Shown one piece after another: positions 27,193 through 39,500 of a stretch of DNA of 64,000 bases (its first letter is position 1; the number at the start of each line of letters is the position of its first letter). The stretch comes from Metaphire vulgaris (taxonomy: Eukaryota > Annelida > Clitellata > Crassiclitellata > Megascolecidae): positions 24,185,900 to 24,249,899 of the forward strand of contig CM030834.1 in assembly GCA_018105865.1 (NCBI GenBank). The letters run 5' to 3'. Below the pieces are notes generated by a model. It searched no databases, was not told the DNA's origin, and saw nothing but the letters and a program-made list of their open reading frames with translations. The position numbers and the translations under genes are program-made.

Positions 27193-29997
27193 TAAGGTGT
27201 TGCAAATTTTGATTTTCAATTACTTTCAAATGGTTTCATATGAGCTTTTACTCACTTATTATGAATGTAATAATGTTTTTGTTTGAAAGCTCAGAAAAGT
27301 TCATAAATTTTTAATTTTTAGCATATGTTTTTCATATACTTTTCTAGCAGATTTCTGAAATCCATAGACACTCTAGTAAATTTGAAGACACTGCCATAAA
27401 ACAAGGATGTGCTACAAAGGCAACGTCAGCTACAAAATGAAAATATGGGGTAGCCCGGCAGTTTTCTCTTATCAAAGGGAGAGAAAGGAAATTAGAGATA
27501 CATGGACGATGCAAGATGTTCCTGTTATTACATTGATATCACTCGCAATTACAAACATGGGCCAACACCTTCTGCATTTAAAACAGCTCATCCATGACAA
27601 CCCTCGTTTGTCCATAATGCTAATAATACACAGGATTTGTGGAAATACAAGCGCATTTTTTAAAACTTATTTCGTCATGTTAGAGATCGATTTCAAGCAC
27701 TATATTGAGATACTGTCTTTAGCATTCTTCACTACATCGATAGCAATCGCTATTATAAACGTAGGCCATCGTCTTTTGTATTGATAGCGCATCCAGCATG
27801 ACAACCACCGTTGTTCCATAGTGCTAATAATGCAGAGTATTTGAGCAAATACAACCGCGCATTTGAAATGTATTTCGTCCTGTTATAGATCGAATTCAAG
27901 CACCATATTCAGCCACTATCTTTAGCATCCATTACTACATTGATATCAATTGCTATTGCAAACATGGGCCATCACCTTCTGCATTTAAAACGGCTCATCC
28001 ATGACAACCCTCGTCATTCCACAATGCTAATAATACAAAGGATTTTTGGAAATACAAACGCATTTTTGAAACTTACTTGGTCCTGTTAGAGATCGATTTC
28101 AAGCACAATGTTGAGGCATTCTCTTTAGCATTGTTCACTACATTGATATCAATCGCTATTTTAAACGTAGGCCATCGCCTTATGTATTTAGAGCCCCTCC
28201 AGCATGACAACCGCCGTTGTTCCATAATGCTAATAATGCACAGTATATTGAACAGAACAACCGCGCATTTGAACTTTATTTCGTTCTGTTATAGATCGAA
28301 TTCAAGCACCATATTCAGCCACTATCTTTAGCATCCGTTACTACATTGATATCAATCGCTATTACAAACATGGGCGATCACCTTCTGCATTTAAAACGGC
28401 TCATCCATGACAACCCTCGTTATTCCATAATGCTAATACTACAAAGGATTTTTGGAAATACAAACGCATTTTTGAAACTTACTTCATCCTGTTAGAGATC
28501 GATTTCAAGCACAATGTTGAGGCATTGTCTTTAGCATTCTTCACTACATCGATATCAATCGCTATTATACACGTAGGTCATCGTCTTTTGTATTTATAAA
28601 GCATCCAGCATGACAACAGCCGTTGTTCCATAATGGTAATAATGCACAGTATATGTGAAATCAACCGCGCATTTGAAATGTATTTCGTCCTGTTATATAT
28701 CGAATTCAAGCACCATATTCAGCCATTATCTTTAGCATCCATTACTACATCGATATCAATCGCTATTGCAAACATGGGTCATCATCTTCTGCATTTAAAA
28801 CGGCTCATCCATGACAACCCTCGTTTGTTCATAATGCTAATAATACACAGGATTTGTGGAAATACAAGCGCATTTTTTAAAACTTATTTCGTCATGTTAG
28901 AGATCGATTTCAAGCACTATATTGAGATACTGTCTTTAGCATTCTTCACTACATCGATAGCAATCGCTATTATAAACGTAGGCCATCGTCTTTTGTATTG
29001 ATAGCGCATCCAGCATGACAACCACCGTTGTTCCATAGTGCTAATAATGCAGAGTATTTGAGCAAATACAACCGCACATTTGAAATTTATTTCGTCCTGT
29101 TATAGATCGAATTCAAGCACCATATTCAGCCACTATCTTTAGCATCCATTACTACATTGATATCAATCGCTATTGCAAACATGGGCCAACATCTTCTGCA
29201 TTTAAAACGGCTCATCCATGACAACCCTCGTCATTCCACAATGCTAATAATACAAAGGATTTTTGGAAATACAAACGCATTTTTGAAACTTACTTCGTCC
29301 TGTTAGAGATCGATTTCAAGCACAATGTTGAGGCATTCTCTTTAGCATTGTTCACTACATCGATATCAATCGCTATTTTAAACGTAGGCCATCGCCTTAT
29401 GTATTTAGAGCCCCTCCAGCATGACAACCGCCGTTGTTCCATAATGCTAATAATGCAGAGTATTTGAGCAATACAACCGCACATTTGAAATTTATTTCGT
29501 CCTGTTATAGATCGAATTCAAGCACCATATTCAGCCACTATCTTTAGCATCCATTACTACATTGATATCAATCGCTATTGCAAACATGGGCCATCACCTT
29601 CTGCATTTAAAACGGTTCATCCATGACACTCAGCCAGAGGTTTCGTTGAGCACAATGACGAACCTGGAACTGATTGTGCGCTGTGTGCAGTGTTATGTTC
29701 AGATACAGAGCCTGGCAATAAAAATGGCATCATTGCAATGGTAATGAAATGCATTCTCAACATTACATTATTTTCTATTTGTTACTGTTGTGTCTCTATT
29801 CTATGGGGCATTAAGGTATTATAACGTAAAGTGTTAACGAAAATTGCTAGAGTTACTAAAAACTAAGACCCGAAAATTATGAACTTTTTGTAACTTTAAA
29901 AAAATTTCATATTCATATCTGTTTCATATGTAAAAAGTGTCATCTGAAAAGTTTTGAAAGTTTTTGAAAATCAGAAATTTTGTGTTTTTTGCAACAC

Positions 29998-30048
<51 letters not shown>

Positions 30049-30050
30049 TT
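27120..30050. mobile_element. AT-capped palindromic element carrying an internal satellite
   Basis: Left end: (AT)n at 27126-27190, then ATTAAGGTGTTGCAAA and, further in, TTTTGATTTTCAATTACTTT and TTTCATATGA. Right end (30050 back to about 29915) read in reverse complement: (AT)n, then ATTAAAGTGTTGCAAA, CTGATTTTCAAAAACTTT and TTTCATATGA-like words. The shared inverted end is roughly 55-60 bases, with a small insertion on the right. The two ends bracket about 2.1 kb of tandem repeat, suggesting one non-autonomous transposon with a satellite core. No transposase frame and no clear target duplication beyond the AT runs. Confidence 0.6.
27529..29628. repeat. Higher-order tandem repeat: 203-bp monomer, 406-bp dimer, about 1,218-bp hexamer
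   Basis: The word AAACATGGGCC (or a one-base variant) recurs near 27554, 27960, 28367, 28770, 29178 and 29581, a spacing of 403-408. Between them lie diverged half-units marked by AACGTAGGCCATCG. Every third dimer is closer: CGTTTGTCCATAATGC at 27605 pairs with a copy at 28822, and CGTCATTCCACAATGC near 28012 with one near 29229. Both pairs are about 1,217 apart. Short ORFs crossing it come from the repeat and show no domain. Confidence 0.88.
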
Positions 30051-30710
30051 GTCAGTGCTAGGATGTTGGAGGAATTTCCGTGGGTTTTTAGGGAGGGATG
30101 CCCCATCAGGCCTGCAAAAAGTGCCTCTAATCGAACGTCTAAGCAAACGACTTTCGTTCTTTAGGATCGAACCCAGCTCGGATGGTATAATCTCAGAGCA
30201 GAGTTGATCACGTTTTATCGATGTAGTCATCGATGGGATATCCAAACGGGACGTTTTATGAGATAACAAAGACAATGCTTTATTGAAAGTTTCTTTGCAA
30301 AATTTGATCACAGATATCACATCAGAGGTAGATAAATTCAATGGAGTCTAATGAAACTCTAAAGTGTCTCAATATAATTTATAAATAGGCAGATAGGCCT
30401 ACCTTAGCTAAGACATGTGTGCAGACTGAAGCCATTTAGGCATTTAGCAATAATAAAGCGTTAGTAACTTAGTATACATGTAAATTCGCAGCCTATTAGG
30501 CCTACAGTATAAGAAGACATAGAATCAACTCTACTAGACCATAACTATTTCAACGGTAGGTTAAGCGCCTATATATAATAAACAGCTACTGAGGTACGTC
30601 CTGCTCACGGAAGCGCTATATAAATTCAGGAGATTTTCTGCAGATGTAGCCTATGTATAAAAGTAAAAATATTTCTAAAGAATCAAGCGCCTTCGATTTT
30701 TCACGGCATC
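30051..30710. other. Intergenic with LINE 3' end copy
   Basis: A LINE 3' end lies at about 30560-30640 (TTAAGCGCCTAT, CAGCTACTGAGGTAC, AAGCGCTATATAAATTCAGG). TAGGCCTA occurs near 30395 and 30497. No gene seen. Confidence 0.45.
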
Positions 30711-30836
30711 GGCTGACTGGGGGCAACCTGTGGATCCAGTGGTGTCTTTCTGGGCAGTGTTACCTTTCGAGGCTTGAATCTCGGACCCTATACGCCGTCA
30801 GACCAGCCCTCTAACCACTGAGGGTTCACTGCGTAG
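30700..30836 (-). mobile_element. tRNA-derived SINE
   Basis: On the minus strand CAGTGGTTAGAGGGCTGGTC resembles a tRNA A box and GAGATTCAAGCCTCG resembles a B box at tRNA-like spacing (about 30 bases). A unique tail follows. It does not fold as a full tRNA by eye. The downstream coding exon runs into its head (see the gene at 30798). Confidence 0.6.
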
Positions 30837-32061
30837 GGACGGAGGCGTCTCAATCAATTCGATTGTAATCTCTGATTTAGCAGAATAGAAGATGTTAACA
30901 TTCGGACAGAATTCGGCGCATGACTGAGTGCCAGTTTCATTTCCATCTCCATCACTATCACTCGTCGCCATGAGTTCCTTGTAGATTCTTACGACGGGCA
31001 GTTCGTACTCCCGAACGAATTTCTCGTAAGTCGACAGTTTCTCACTGACGTCACCGAGCGTGAATTTCGGCAGATAGCGTTTCATGACGTCATGGTCCAC
31101 GTGACCGTTTGCCGCCACGACGTTTCTGGACAGACGATCGACGGCCATTTCCCGGATGGAGAAGACGTCGCAGTCTTCGTTGTTGATCCGCTCGAACTCG
31201 GGATGGTGGGGCTCGAGCCCAGCGTGGCGTCTAAACTCCTCGTCGTACATCGACTGAAACGGGGGGCTTTCTAATGGAACGATTCCCTCGAATTTCCCGC
31301 AATTGACGAAGGTAGAAAAAGCGTCCTTCGTTCGGTCGTGAAGCGTCGCCGTTTCCAAGGCAACGCAGACCGCCACCTGGCGAACGAAGTCTATATGAAA
31401 GAGTTCCCTGGCGACTATGTTGTCGTATTTGGCTTGTAGGTCGACGGATGCGAACGGAAGCAGAAGAGGCAGGAAGACATTTCTCGACGACCTTTCGAAT
31501 TGTTTCAACGCAAATAAAATCTCAAGGTATTGGTCCAGTATGACGTCATCCGGTTTTAATATCTTTAAAAATACGAAAAGAAAGTCTAAAGTCTAATCGA
31601 AAGCAAATTTATTTTCACATTTTATGAATCTTGAACTCAGTCTATATCAGAGTATAGCAGAGAAAAAACTGGATAAAAAGCTAATTTGCAGAATTTAAGC
31701 AACACTAGCTCCACAGAAATTAGACTAATTACAAGACATCAATTTGCATCATTTATAGCGAGTATGCGGTCAGTATTCGATCCATATTATACCGACGCTC
31801 TTGTTAATTAACAAGACAATCAGGATGTTGTCGTACAAAGAGCAATTGGGCCAAACGCCCTATATAGTTGTAATAATATGATAAGGCAATTGGCCTTATA
31901 ATTAATTAAAGGTCATCTAAAGTTACATTAATTATAGGAATTCCAATTACAATTTCGACTTGAGTAGGTTGTTGGTGGTGGTCGTTTTCCCCGTTGTCTA
32001 TTAGGCGTACAATAATTTTTTCGTGGTCAGCGGATGTTGAACTCGAGGAGAATGCTTTCGC
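30798..32061 (-). CDS. Unnamed gene, DUF5662-like C-terminal region (partial)
   Basis: Terminal exon 31562-30798 encodes 254 residues after a weak acceptor (TTTTTAAAG). An upstream exon 32061-31951 (acceptor TTTGTACAG, donor GTAATT, 37 codons) fits in phase 0 but is less certain. Features resembling DUF5662 as I recall it: LHDRTKDAF, then EPHHPEF, then REMAVDRLSRN and a helical tail PVVRIYKELMA. The function of that family is unknown. The reading frame has ordinary codon use, no repeats, and a low chance of being accidental at this length. The last 12 or so codons and the TGA come from the SINE head at 30800-30836. The start codon is outside my model. The family call is tentative. Confidence 0.6.
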
Positions 32062-32785
32062 CTGTACAAACAAAACGACAGTATCGATATCGATCGATAA
32101 ATAGCCTGCAACTGGAAAACGAAAGTGAAACCGAACAATTCTACAGCTCCCCCTAATTGGCGGATGAAAAGTTCTTGGGGTTGGTGAACAGCGGCGGAGG
32201 GGGTGGGGTGGGGCAGCTGCGATTTGGTAAAATGGTAACAATGAAAACGCTCCCTCTTCCCTCCCCTTCTTTCCCAATCGTTCTGCTGCCGAAGTAACCA
32301 TGGGAACGCCGTTCTCACCAAATAATCCCCGTGGTGGGGCTGTGAAGTCTTTTCCGAAATCAGGAAAGCAATCGATGGATTTCATATTTCACTTCGGTGA
32401 AGCACTCATTGGAAAGGCATCGTGGTTGCCATTGGTAATAAAAAATGACTCCACAAAAATTATAATGGACCGTTATGAAAACGGAAGATATGACAACGCA
32501 AATCATATTTTTGACTTGGATCTCTCTTTTTTCTGGGGCCAAGCGTCGAACCCCCCCCAAACCGCCACCTCTCCGCCCAATTCTATTCCCCGGGTTCAAT
32601 GAGTCTGGACGAAACACTCTAGACATTGACACCCCCTGCAATTATGGGGCACCCCACCCCCGATCGCAAATTCCTGGGAAAATGACAGGTAATAATTATA
32701 TTGATTATATTGATGACTGTTGACGTGGGACATAGGCACAGCATTTTGAAAATGGATCCAGTGGGAGATTTAAGCTAAAGAAACT

Positions 32786-32868
<83 letters not shown>

Positions 32869-33235
32869 TTACTAGTTTTTGTAGCCGCTTAGTCGCTCTT
32901 AACTGAACGAGCCAGGTGCCACAGTGACACGCTACGAAGCTCTTCGACTCCATCGACAGATTGTCTAAACTGGAAAATAAATAAATAAATTTAAGGTAAT
33001 ATTGTTAATAATACGCCGATATAGGATCAGTTGTCCAGCCACAGACGCTTGTCTTATTCCCAATTCAGTGATGCTCTCCTTCTATCGACGCTCATACGAG
33101 ACTCTATTATACGCATCGTGTTTTTGCAACGGTTGGAATTTTCCTTCGTCGACATTTAATGGCTTCTTCTGCTTCGCAGTCGATACGCGCGCCATTGTGT
33201 TTTTTGCTGACTGTGATAACTGCGGAATCGATTAA
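32062..33235. other. Intergenic or upstream intron of the DUF5662-like gene
   Basis: Holds a (GA)n microsatellite at 32788-32863 and an (AAAT)n patch near 32980. No further exon recognised; upstream exons of the minus-strand gene could be here. Confidence 0.35.
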
Positions 33236-33257
33236 TGTAGGTGTATTGTCATCGTCC

Positions 33258-33384
33258 GGCAGGCCTGTAGGAGGCCCATAGGCCTGTAGGAGGCCAATAG
33301 GCCTGTAGGAGGCCCATAGGCCTGTAGGAGGCCAATAGGCCTGTAGGCCCATAGGCCTGTAGGCCCGTAGGCCCGTAGGCCTGC
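33258..33384. repeat. 19-bp minisatellite, AGGCCTGTAGGAGGCC(C/A)AT
   Basis: At least four 19-bp units alternate between a CCCAT and a CCAAT ending, followed by shortened units (AGGCCTGTAGGCCCAT, AGGCCCGT). The alternation makes a 38-bp higher-order unit. Confidence 0.85.
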
Positions 33385-33502
33385 TCGCTTATTCACAAAG
33401 TCCGACGTTGTAGTTAATGCAGTGAGCCACAAAAGATTGGCGTAAATGCGCTGAAGCGGGTGAAAACGACAGTGAAATTAGGTTTTTACTATATCAAATG
33501 TA

Positions 33503-33504
<2 letters not shown>

Positions 33505-33551
<47 letters not shown>
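33505..33551. repeat. (AT)n microsatellite
   Basis: Pure AT dinucleotides, similar in length to the AT caps at 27126 and 30003. Confidence 0.9.
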
Positions 33552-33553
<2 letters not shown>

Positions 33554-33806
33554 CAGTCGCAATTCTACGATTCATCGCCATCGCTTTCCAATGAACTTTC
33601 CCGGTTTTCTGACCCGAGGGAGGCTTAGTCGCGATATTTTTCTCTGTCACCGGACAAAACTTTTCCCGAAAGCCCTCGGGGACGAAGTACAGAGGTCACC
33701 TAATGATTAATAGATAGACATGTGTATGTTCCTGTCTGTAATGGTTGTTTAGAAAAACTTGGTTCGGTTTTTTGCAGAGCTGCGGAAGATGGAAGAGCAC
33801 CAGGGT

Positions 33807-34005
33807 CAGAGGGGCGGCGCTAGGGGGTGGGTCGGCAGGTCCGGACCCACCCAGTCTCGGGCAGGGACACCCGAGCAAATCGTGCAAATCTGCATATAAA
33901 TTATGATTTGAGGTGGGGATGATGGGGAGGAGTAGTCTGAGCCTGGTCCTGGTTGTGTAGATAACATTAGACCCACCCAGCCAACAAAACCCAGCGCCGC
34001 CCCTG
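33807..34005. mobile_element. MITE with ends CAGAGGGGCGGCGCT / AGCGCCGCCCCTG
   Basis: About 199 bp with inverted GC-rich ends and the inside word GGGTGGGTC / GACCCACCC. The ends are of the hAT-like CAG(n)GGCGG type. No clean target duplication seen. Confidence 0.6.
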
Positions 34006-35102
34006 TAGCCTACTGTAGCACTAGTCCTTGCTTTGTCCAATTTCAAACAGGGTATCAATTTTATAATATTTTGTGGTCTGTAAAACCCGTAATAGAAGAA
34101 ACCAGCTCTCTTAAGCGCCATCTTATCTCTCGATTGATTTTTTAGACATTTGACAGAGAATAGATTTCTGAAAGACTTTGTATAGTGTCGTTTTAAATGG
34201 CTCATTATTTTTCGTGGCATTTCGAAAGCTCTAGAAAAAAATTGAGACAGAATATATTGACAATTCTAGTACGATTTGACGCAACAAAGATGGGGACACA
34301 AGAATATGTGGTTTTAATTCGTTTCATCGCTCTTCTGAATTTTTGCATATCTATAGCCTAGATCCAGGGTGGTTCATGAGAACCAGACCAGTAGGCTTAG
34401 ATGAGGCAAAAATCTGGCCATTGGGGGGGGGGAAGAATTTGTATTGTTTCATTTTGCCAAATAAGCTAATAAAATGAGTTAATGGCAGCATGAAACTCCC
34501 CTTTGCTGTGTATAAAGTGGACCAATAGGGGAGGGGTCCGACTGAGGGGAGTTGTTGGAATCATGGTTATTTCTAGGATTATCAATTTCTGGCGGTGTCG
34601 GTAAATTCTGGGGTCCCCTGCCAAAAAGTCTGACAGGCAAAATAAGGTCATCGCATAGCTGAAATTGGGAGGGTGTTGGGAAGGGGGTGTTGGTCTCAAA
34701 ATGGGATGGTGGTGCTGGGGGTTGTTAGGGGGTGTAAAAATATCCCTGCCTGGAATTTACCAGCAGATACCAAACTGAAGTCGACCAAAATGTCGAGCGA
34801 ATTCGTAAACAGGAACTGTCTTGTTTATGCGTAATAATTTCAACCCACTAGTAAGTAAGATAATAAGAACTTCCAGAAGTAATATAATGTCCAGAAGTAA
34901 GCAAGAAAAACGCCAAGATGGCGTACTAATCGAGGCCATTCCCCGACATCAGGCATGCGTCTACCACTGCTTTCAGTCAGCGCTGAGAATAAGAAAAACC
35001 TCGGGTCAGGTCAGCCTACATAGCTACTTAGAGTGCTTTAACAGGCACGAAAAACAAACGTCAATGGAATGCCTAAGCTAAAAACAGCCTTAGGCCGTCA
35101 GA

Positions 35103-35186
<84 letters not shown>

Positions 35187-35669
35187 GCGGTTTCAAAAGG
35201 GTCAATGTGCGTGCCGCGTTCGAGCCGGTGACATGCCTGAACGAGAATCGAAATCCTTGACCGAATTTAGACATACAACAAGTGTGAGCACACTTCGGAC
35301 GTTGCAATCACGTGACCAACCACACGACCGCCTCTTCGCTTATGCTAAGTAATTGACTGGTATTGATTGCGTTGTTCATGGTGATAATGGCTGTTTGGCT
35401 TCCAATGGCTGGATTATCTCCCATCAACCAATCTCTGCAAACCCGAATAGCGAGTCAAATGGTTTAACTTCCGCTTTAAATGCCAGCTGCTTTATCTTCG
35501 TTTGTAGGTCATTCGCTAGAGGGCAGAAGGAGATAAATAAGACGATCAAGTCCTTGGAAACTTACCATTAAATCCATTTCCACTTTGAAGTAGACCTGTT
35601 GGCCGATGCTCTGAGGGAAAGTGTTGACAACCTATCCCCCATTCTTACACCACACATGTCCCTGATTGC
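34006..35669. other. Intergenic, dispersed repeat and (AG)n microsatellite
   Basis: 34400-34745 is the inverted counterpart of 4920-5290. AG repeat at 35106-35183. No gene seen. Confidence 0.45.
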
Positions 35670-35740
35670 CAGAGGCGGATCTAGGGTATTCGGCGCCTGG
35701 GGACATGTGTACCCCCTGCCCTCCCCTAGATCCGCCTCTG
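35670..35740. mobile_element. 71-bp hAT-like MITE with perfect 8-bp target duplication
   Basis: Ends CAGAGGCGGATCTAGGG and CCCTAGATCCGCCTCTG are near-perfect inverted repeats. CTGATTGC flanks both sides (35662-35669 and 35741-35748). It is almost pure hairpin. Confidence 0.9.
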
Positions 35741-35992
35741 CTGATTGCTTAGAATGGTGAGCGCCGAAGGCCCGGAACCCGACGCCCCAGCGCTCGGTCT
35801 CGAGTGCGGAACCTAGTACCGTAAACAAGGAACTGTAGTCGCCAGGTGGCCGACATTTCTTTGTCTACGACTCTACGCTGGAGTAAAATTAATTTTAATC
35901 TATTCGCTAGGTGTCGTCCACAACTAAAATACTAGCGAAATAATCATGTCAGTGTTAGTTTTTTTCGAAGCGTGCTTGAGATCATATGCATT

Positions 35993-36505
35993 CTATAAAT
36001 GAACAGTCTTGTTTCCATTCGCCAGATGGCCGCGGTCATCGAAATATCCGTCCTTTCTGTTCTTTTTCTTCGTCTTCTCTTTGCAGTGTCGTCTGCCATT
36101 TCGGCCATCTGTCGACATCTTTCGACCTCTCTTCCATTTCATTCGTCGATTCTGAAACCATATTTTAACCTAAAATAGAAATCCAAACTCTGTTTAGAAA
36201 ATAAACTAAATGTTTGAAAAAAAGTTGTCATACATTGTTTCCCTTTTATTCGCTCAGTTACAGGATTATCAGGATAGCTGGGTTCAGTGATTTCACTAAC
36301 GGCGCTATAGAAGCTAAGATACAGAGAATAAGTCACGTGCTTAAACCATCCACTCCCCTCCTCACCCCGAAATAATTGCGAGTCTAGCAAGACACCGTTG
36401 GCAGCTTTATTACGTGCAAAGCCGCTCCGGTACTTGCAGCGGTACTTGTGAAACACCTGCGCAGGTACTCGAATTATATAATCGTCAATGGCGATAAGCT
36501 TGAGC

Positions 36506-36575
<70 letters not shown>

Positions 36576-39500
36576 GGATGGTAGGTTCAAGGGGCAGCCC
36601 CGAGAGACGGTCGACCGGTCGAGTGGAGCGACGTTGACAGTCCGTCGAAATGACTTAATCGTAAATTTCTCGTTAGCGAGATTTCTTCGAGATTCAGACG
36701 AGACTCTGCGAGAGCGGCGACCATCTGTCATTTTCCACAGATGCAACATGGCCGCCAGTCGGGATGAATCACTTAACATCAGCCGACCGCAACTGGGACG
36801 CGGATGGAGGGATGGTGGTCAAATTGGTCAACGGTTATCTAAGAAAACTGGGTTGCCATTATTATATATGTTCACTAAACTGTAATTATACAGATTTTCA
36901 CAGAGACTAATGCCTCCTAAGTCACTTTAACCTGTAAGCCTAATTATATTGGGGTTGCAGATGCAAGTAACTGTGTAGTATCCCTCTGTCCCCTAACTCT
37001 GTGCACGAAAAACCCTCACCTTCTCCCTCCGTCCCCACCTACCTGCGTCTCTGACAGACATAGGGATGTTGCCACTTCGAACCTTTTCGGTCGAGACAGG
37101 TATTTGTTCGCTCGAAACTGCTTCTCCAACTCCACCAGCTGTTGGGTCGTGAAGGCCGTTCGAGGTCGACGCGATCTTGACATTAGAGCGTGACCTTGAC
37201 CTACCATTTCACACGAATATTAGCGAGTTGTTTAAATATGTCTCGAAGAGCAAAGATAAAGCCATGATGTGCAGTGTTTTATCTGGACTCCGGGGAGAAA
37301 CTGACAAAGCCGGGCATTCTGGATTCTGCTACGGGGCTGCTGTTAGTCCATGTAGTATGACAAAATTTCCAGGAGATTTGAAATTTCCGGGGGAAGGGCG
37401 CCCCCGGAAACGTCCTAGATTAAACATTGCTGAAGAGTCGTGAATAGGTAGTCTCTTGTGAGAGCGTCTTCGTTAATTTTGCCTCGAAATGGCAGTCATT
37501 GCTTTCAAGTAGACATAATAATATGTCCTATACGGTAGATGCGTAATTCATTCTTGATCGATTGTAACAACTGTTTCCTAACGCAGTAATTGTCTCCTGC
37601 GTTGAAAACTTCTTTCTTCTCTTGTAATTAATCGCAGTTTTTAGTCACTCGTTTATTTTTGCGATTAACTGTTTTAAAAGTCTTCGTTGGCGCAACGATT
37701 CTCAAGAAACTCGGTCAAAGGAAAGGAGGCAGACAACTGGGTCGGGTCAATCGGTGCTGCCGCTGCAGATTCTTGTTTCCTTTGTCTAGCAGTAGACGCC
37801 GATGGACAGACCGACTACCTCTCCACCTTCTATTCTCCCTCTCGGACTCTTCCGCCTTCCCCTTTAACATGTACCCCCCCCCCCCCACCTCCACCCCTTT
37901 ACCCCGTAGGCAACGTGTTTTTATTAGAAAAGTCAAGAGAGAGAATTTCTCTGATATGATTATAACGACAGTCTATTAGATGATTAAATAGCGAAGAGCG
38001 AGAAAATTCACGGATGACGAAATGGTCATTCACCCATCCCTACCTCCCCCCCCACCACCACCCTCGCCTCCACCGCGTCGATTTTGCCTCTGCCCCAGGC
38101 ACCGGGGGCGTGTGGATGGAGTGCAGTCAAAGTGAAATAGACAGTCGACGAGTTTTCCTTTGTCGTTCTGCGACCGAAGAGACAAACATCTGCTCTCTGT
38201 TCTACCGACCCGCGTTCGAACCCAAAACCAGAAATCGAATTATTGCAAACGATCGACGTCCGGCTTTTGCCGAACAAAGAAACCGGAAATTGTTTTCTCT
38301 GTGACGTAAGCAATGCACGTGACAAAGTGCGACATCTGTTGGGATGATGTGAATCGAAGAAGCAGAAAAAGAAGAAAGTGTCACGTGACCAGAACTGGGT
38401 ATCAAGCCAAGTCACAAGAGTAGCCCAACAATTGGCCAATAACGTCCGTCCGCTGTTATAGGCCTATAACTACTAGTAGATTAATAAGGCCTATAACTAC
38501 TAGTAGATTAATAAGGCCTATAACTACTAAAAGATTAATAACTAGTCAGAGTTAAATGCTAATAGTGGCCAGTGGCTGGCTAATATATAGACCTAAATTA
38601 GTACATTAGAAACATGCAAGAATCGAGCTTTAGCAAAAAAATTCAAAATCTTGATTTAATCATGAAATTATGCGTTTTAGAACGTTGCTCTTCTTCTCAT
38701 AAAAACACCCGTTTAAAACGCAACGAAAAATGACGAAATGATCGATATAAACGAAAATCGGACAATCTATATTAACATGAACACGTGGATGGCGCGGTCA
38801 TCGTAAAAGGCACAACGCCTGTTAATCGTTGGCCTAATCTAATCTTAAACTTCTATAGCGCCACTCCATAATGCATAGAAGCATCAGCCGATGGCAGTGG
38901 CACCCCAACTTGTAATCATACAATATCCATGCGGGCAAATAGGCCTATTATACAGGATCTATTTACCGATTAAACATAATTAATTATTCATAATAAACAC
39001 AATTATCAAGCTTTGTTTTGCATATAGAGACATCGAACAGAGGACTACATTTGATCAACTCAAAACTTTCTGTGCATATTAGTTCAGACGATTGGACCTG
39101 CTTTGACCGACACGCCACAATAATTTTACCCTAAAAACACGCACCAGGACTTTTTATTTGAATCGATGGAAAACATTTCAGAAACTTACGACAGGAACGC
39201 AACCATTCGTAGTCACAAAAGTTACTTGCAAAAGCGCTATACAAATTCAAGAGATTTTACTTAATTACTTAGTTAGTCATCATAGTCCAGTGTTTTCTTG
39301 AACCGTCAGTTAAGGTTTGCAAAGAGAGAACATTTCTTAATTATTTCTTAAAAGGCTTTAGTGCGCAAATCCTTCATAAGATTGATTCAACTTTTCTCCA
39401 GAATTAATTTCCGTTTTTCTTTTGAAAAATTCCGATGGTCATTAACAGCAGTAGACAATATTATGATGCACCTGGACAATGCGCTACGTCAAATCTTGTG

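Noticed and set aside
27407..29001. Two 122-125 residue ORFs with near-identical C-termini
   Set aside because: They fall in the higher-order satellite and are copies of one another. The monomer length is not a multiple of three, so no frame is kept from unit to unit.
27529..29628. CRISPR-like regular spacing
   Set aside because: Units are 200 bp of homologous sequence, not short repeats with unique spacers; the genome is eukaryotic.
35362..35380. Hox cluster microRNA (mir-10 or similar)
   Set aside because: I looked for the mature mir-10 and let-7 sequences on both strands and found none.
36448..36885. 145-codon ORF in MNX intron 2
   Set aside because: Built across a (TTA)n microsatellite, with no recognisable domain, and antisense to the intron.
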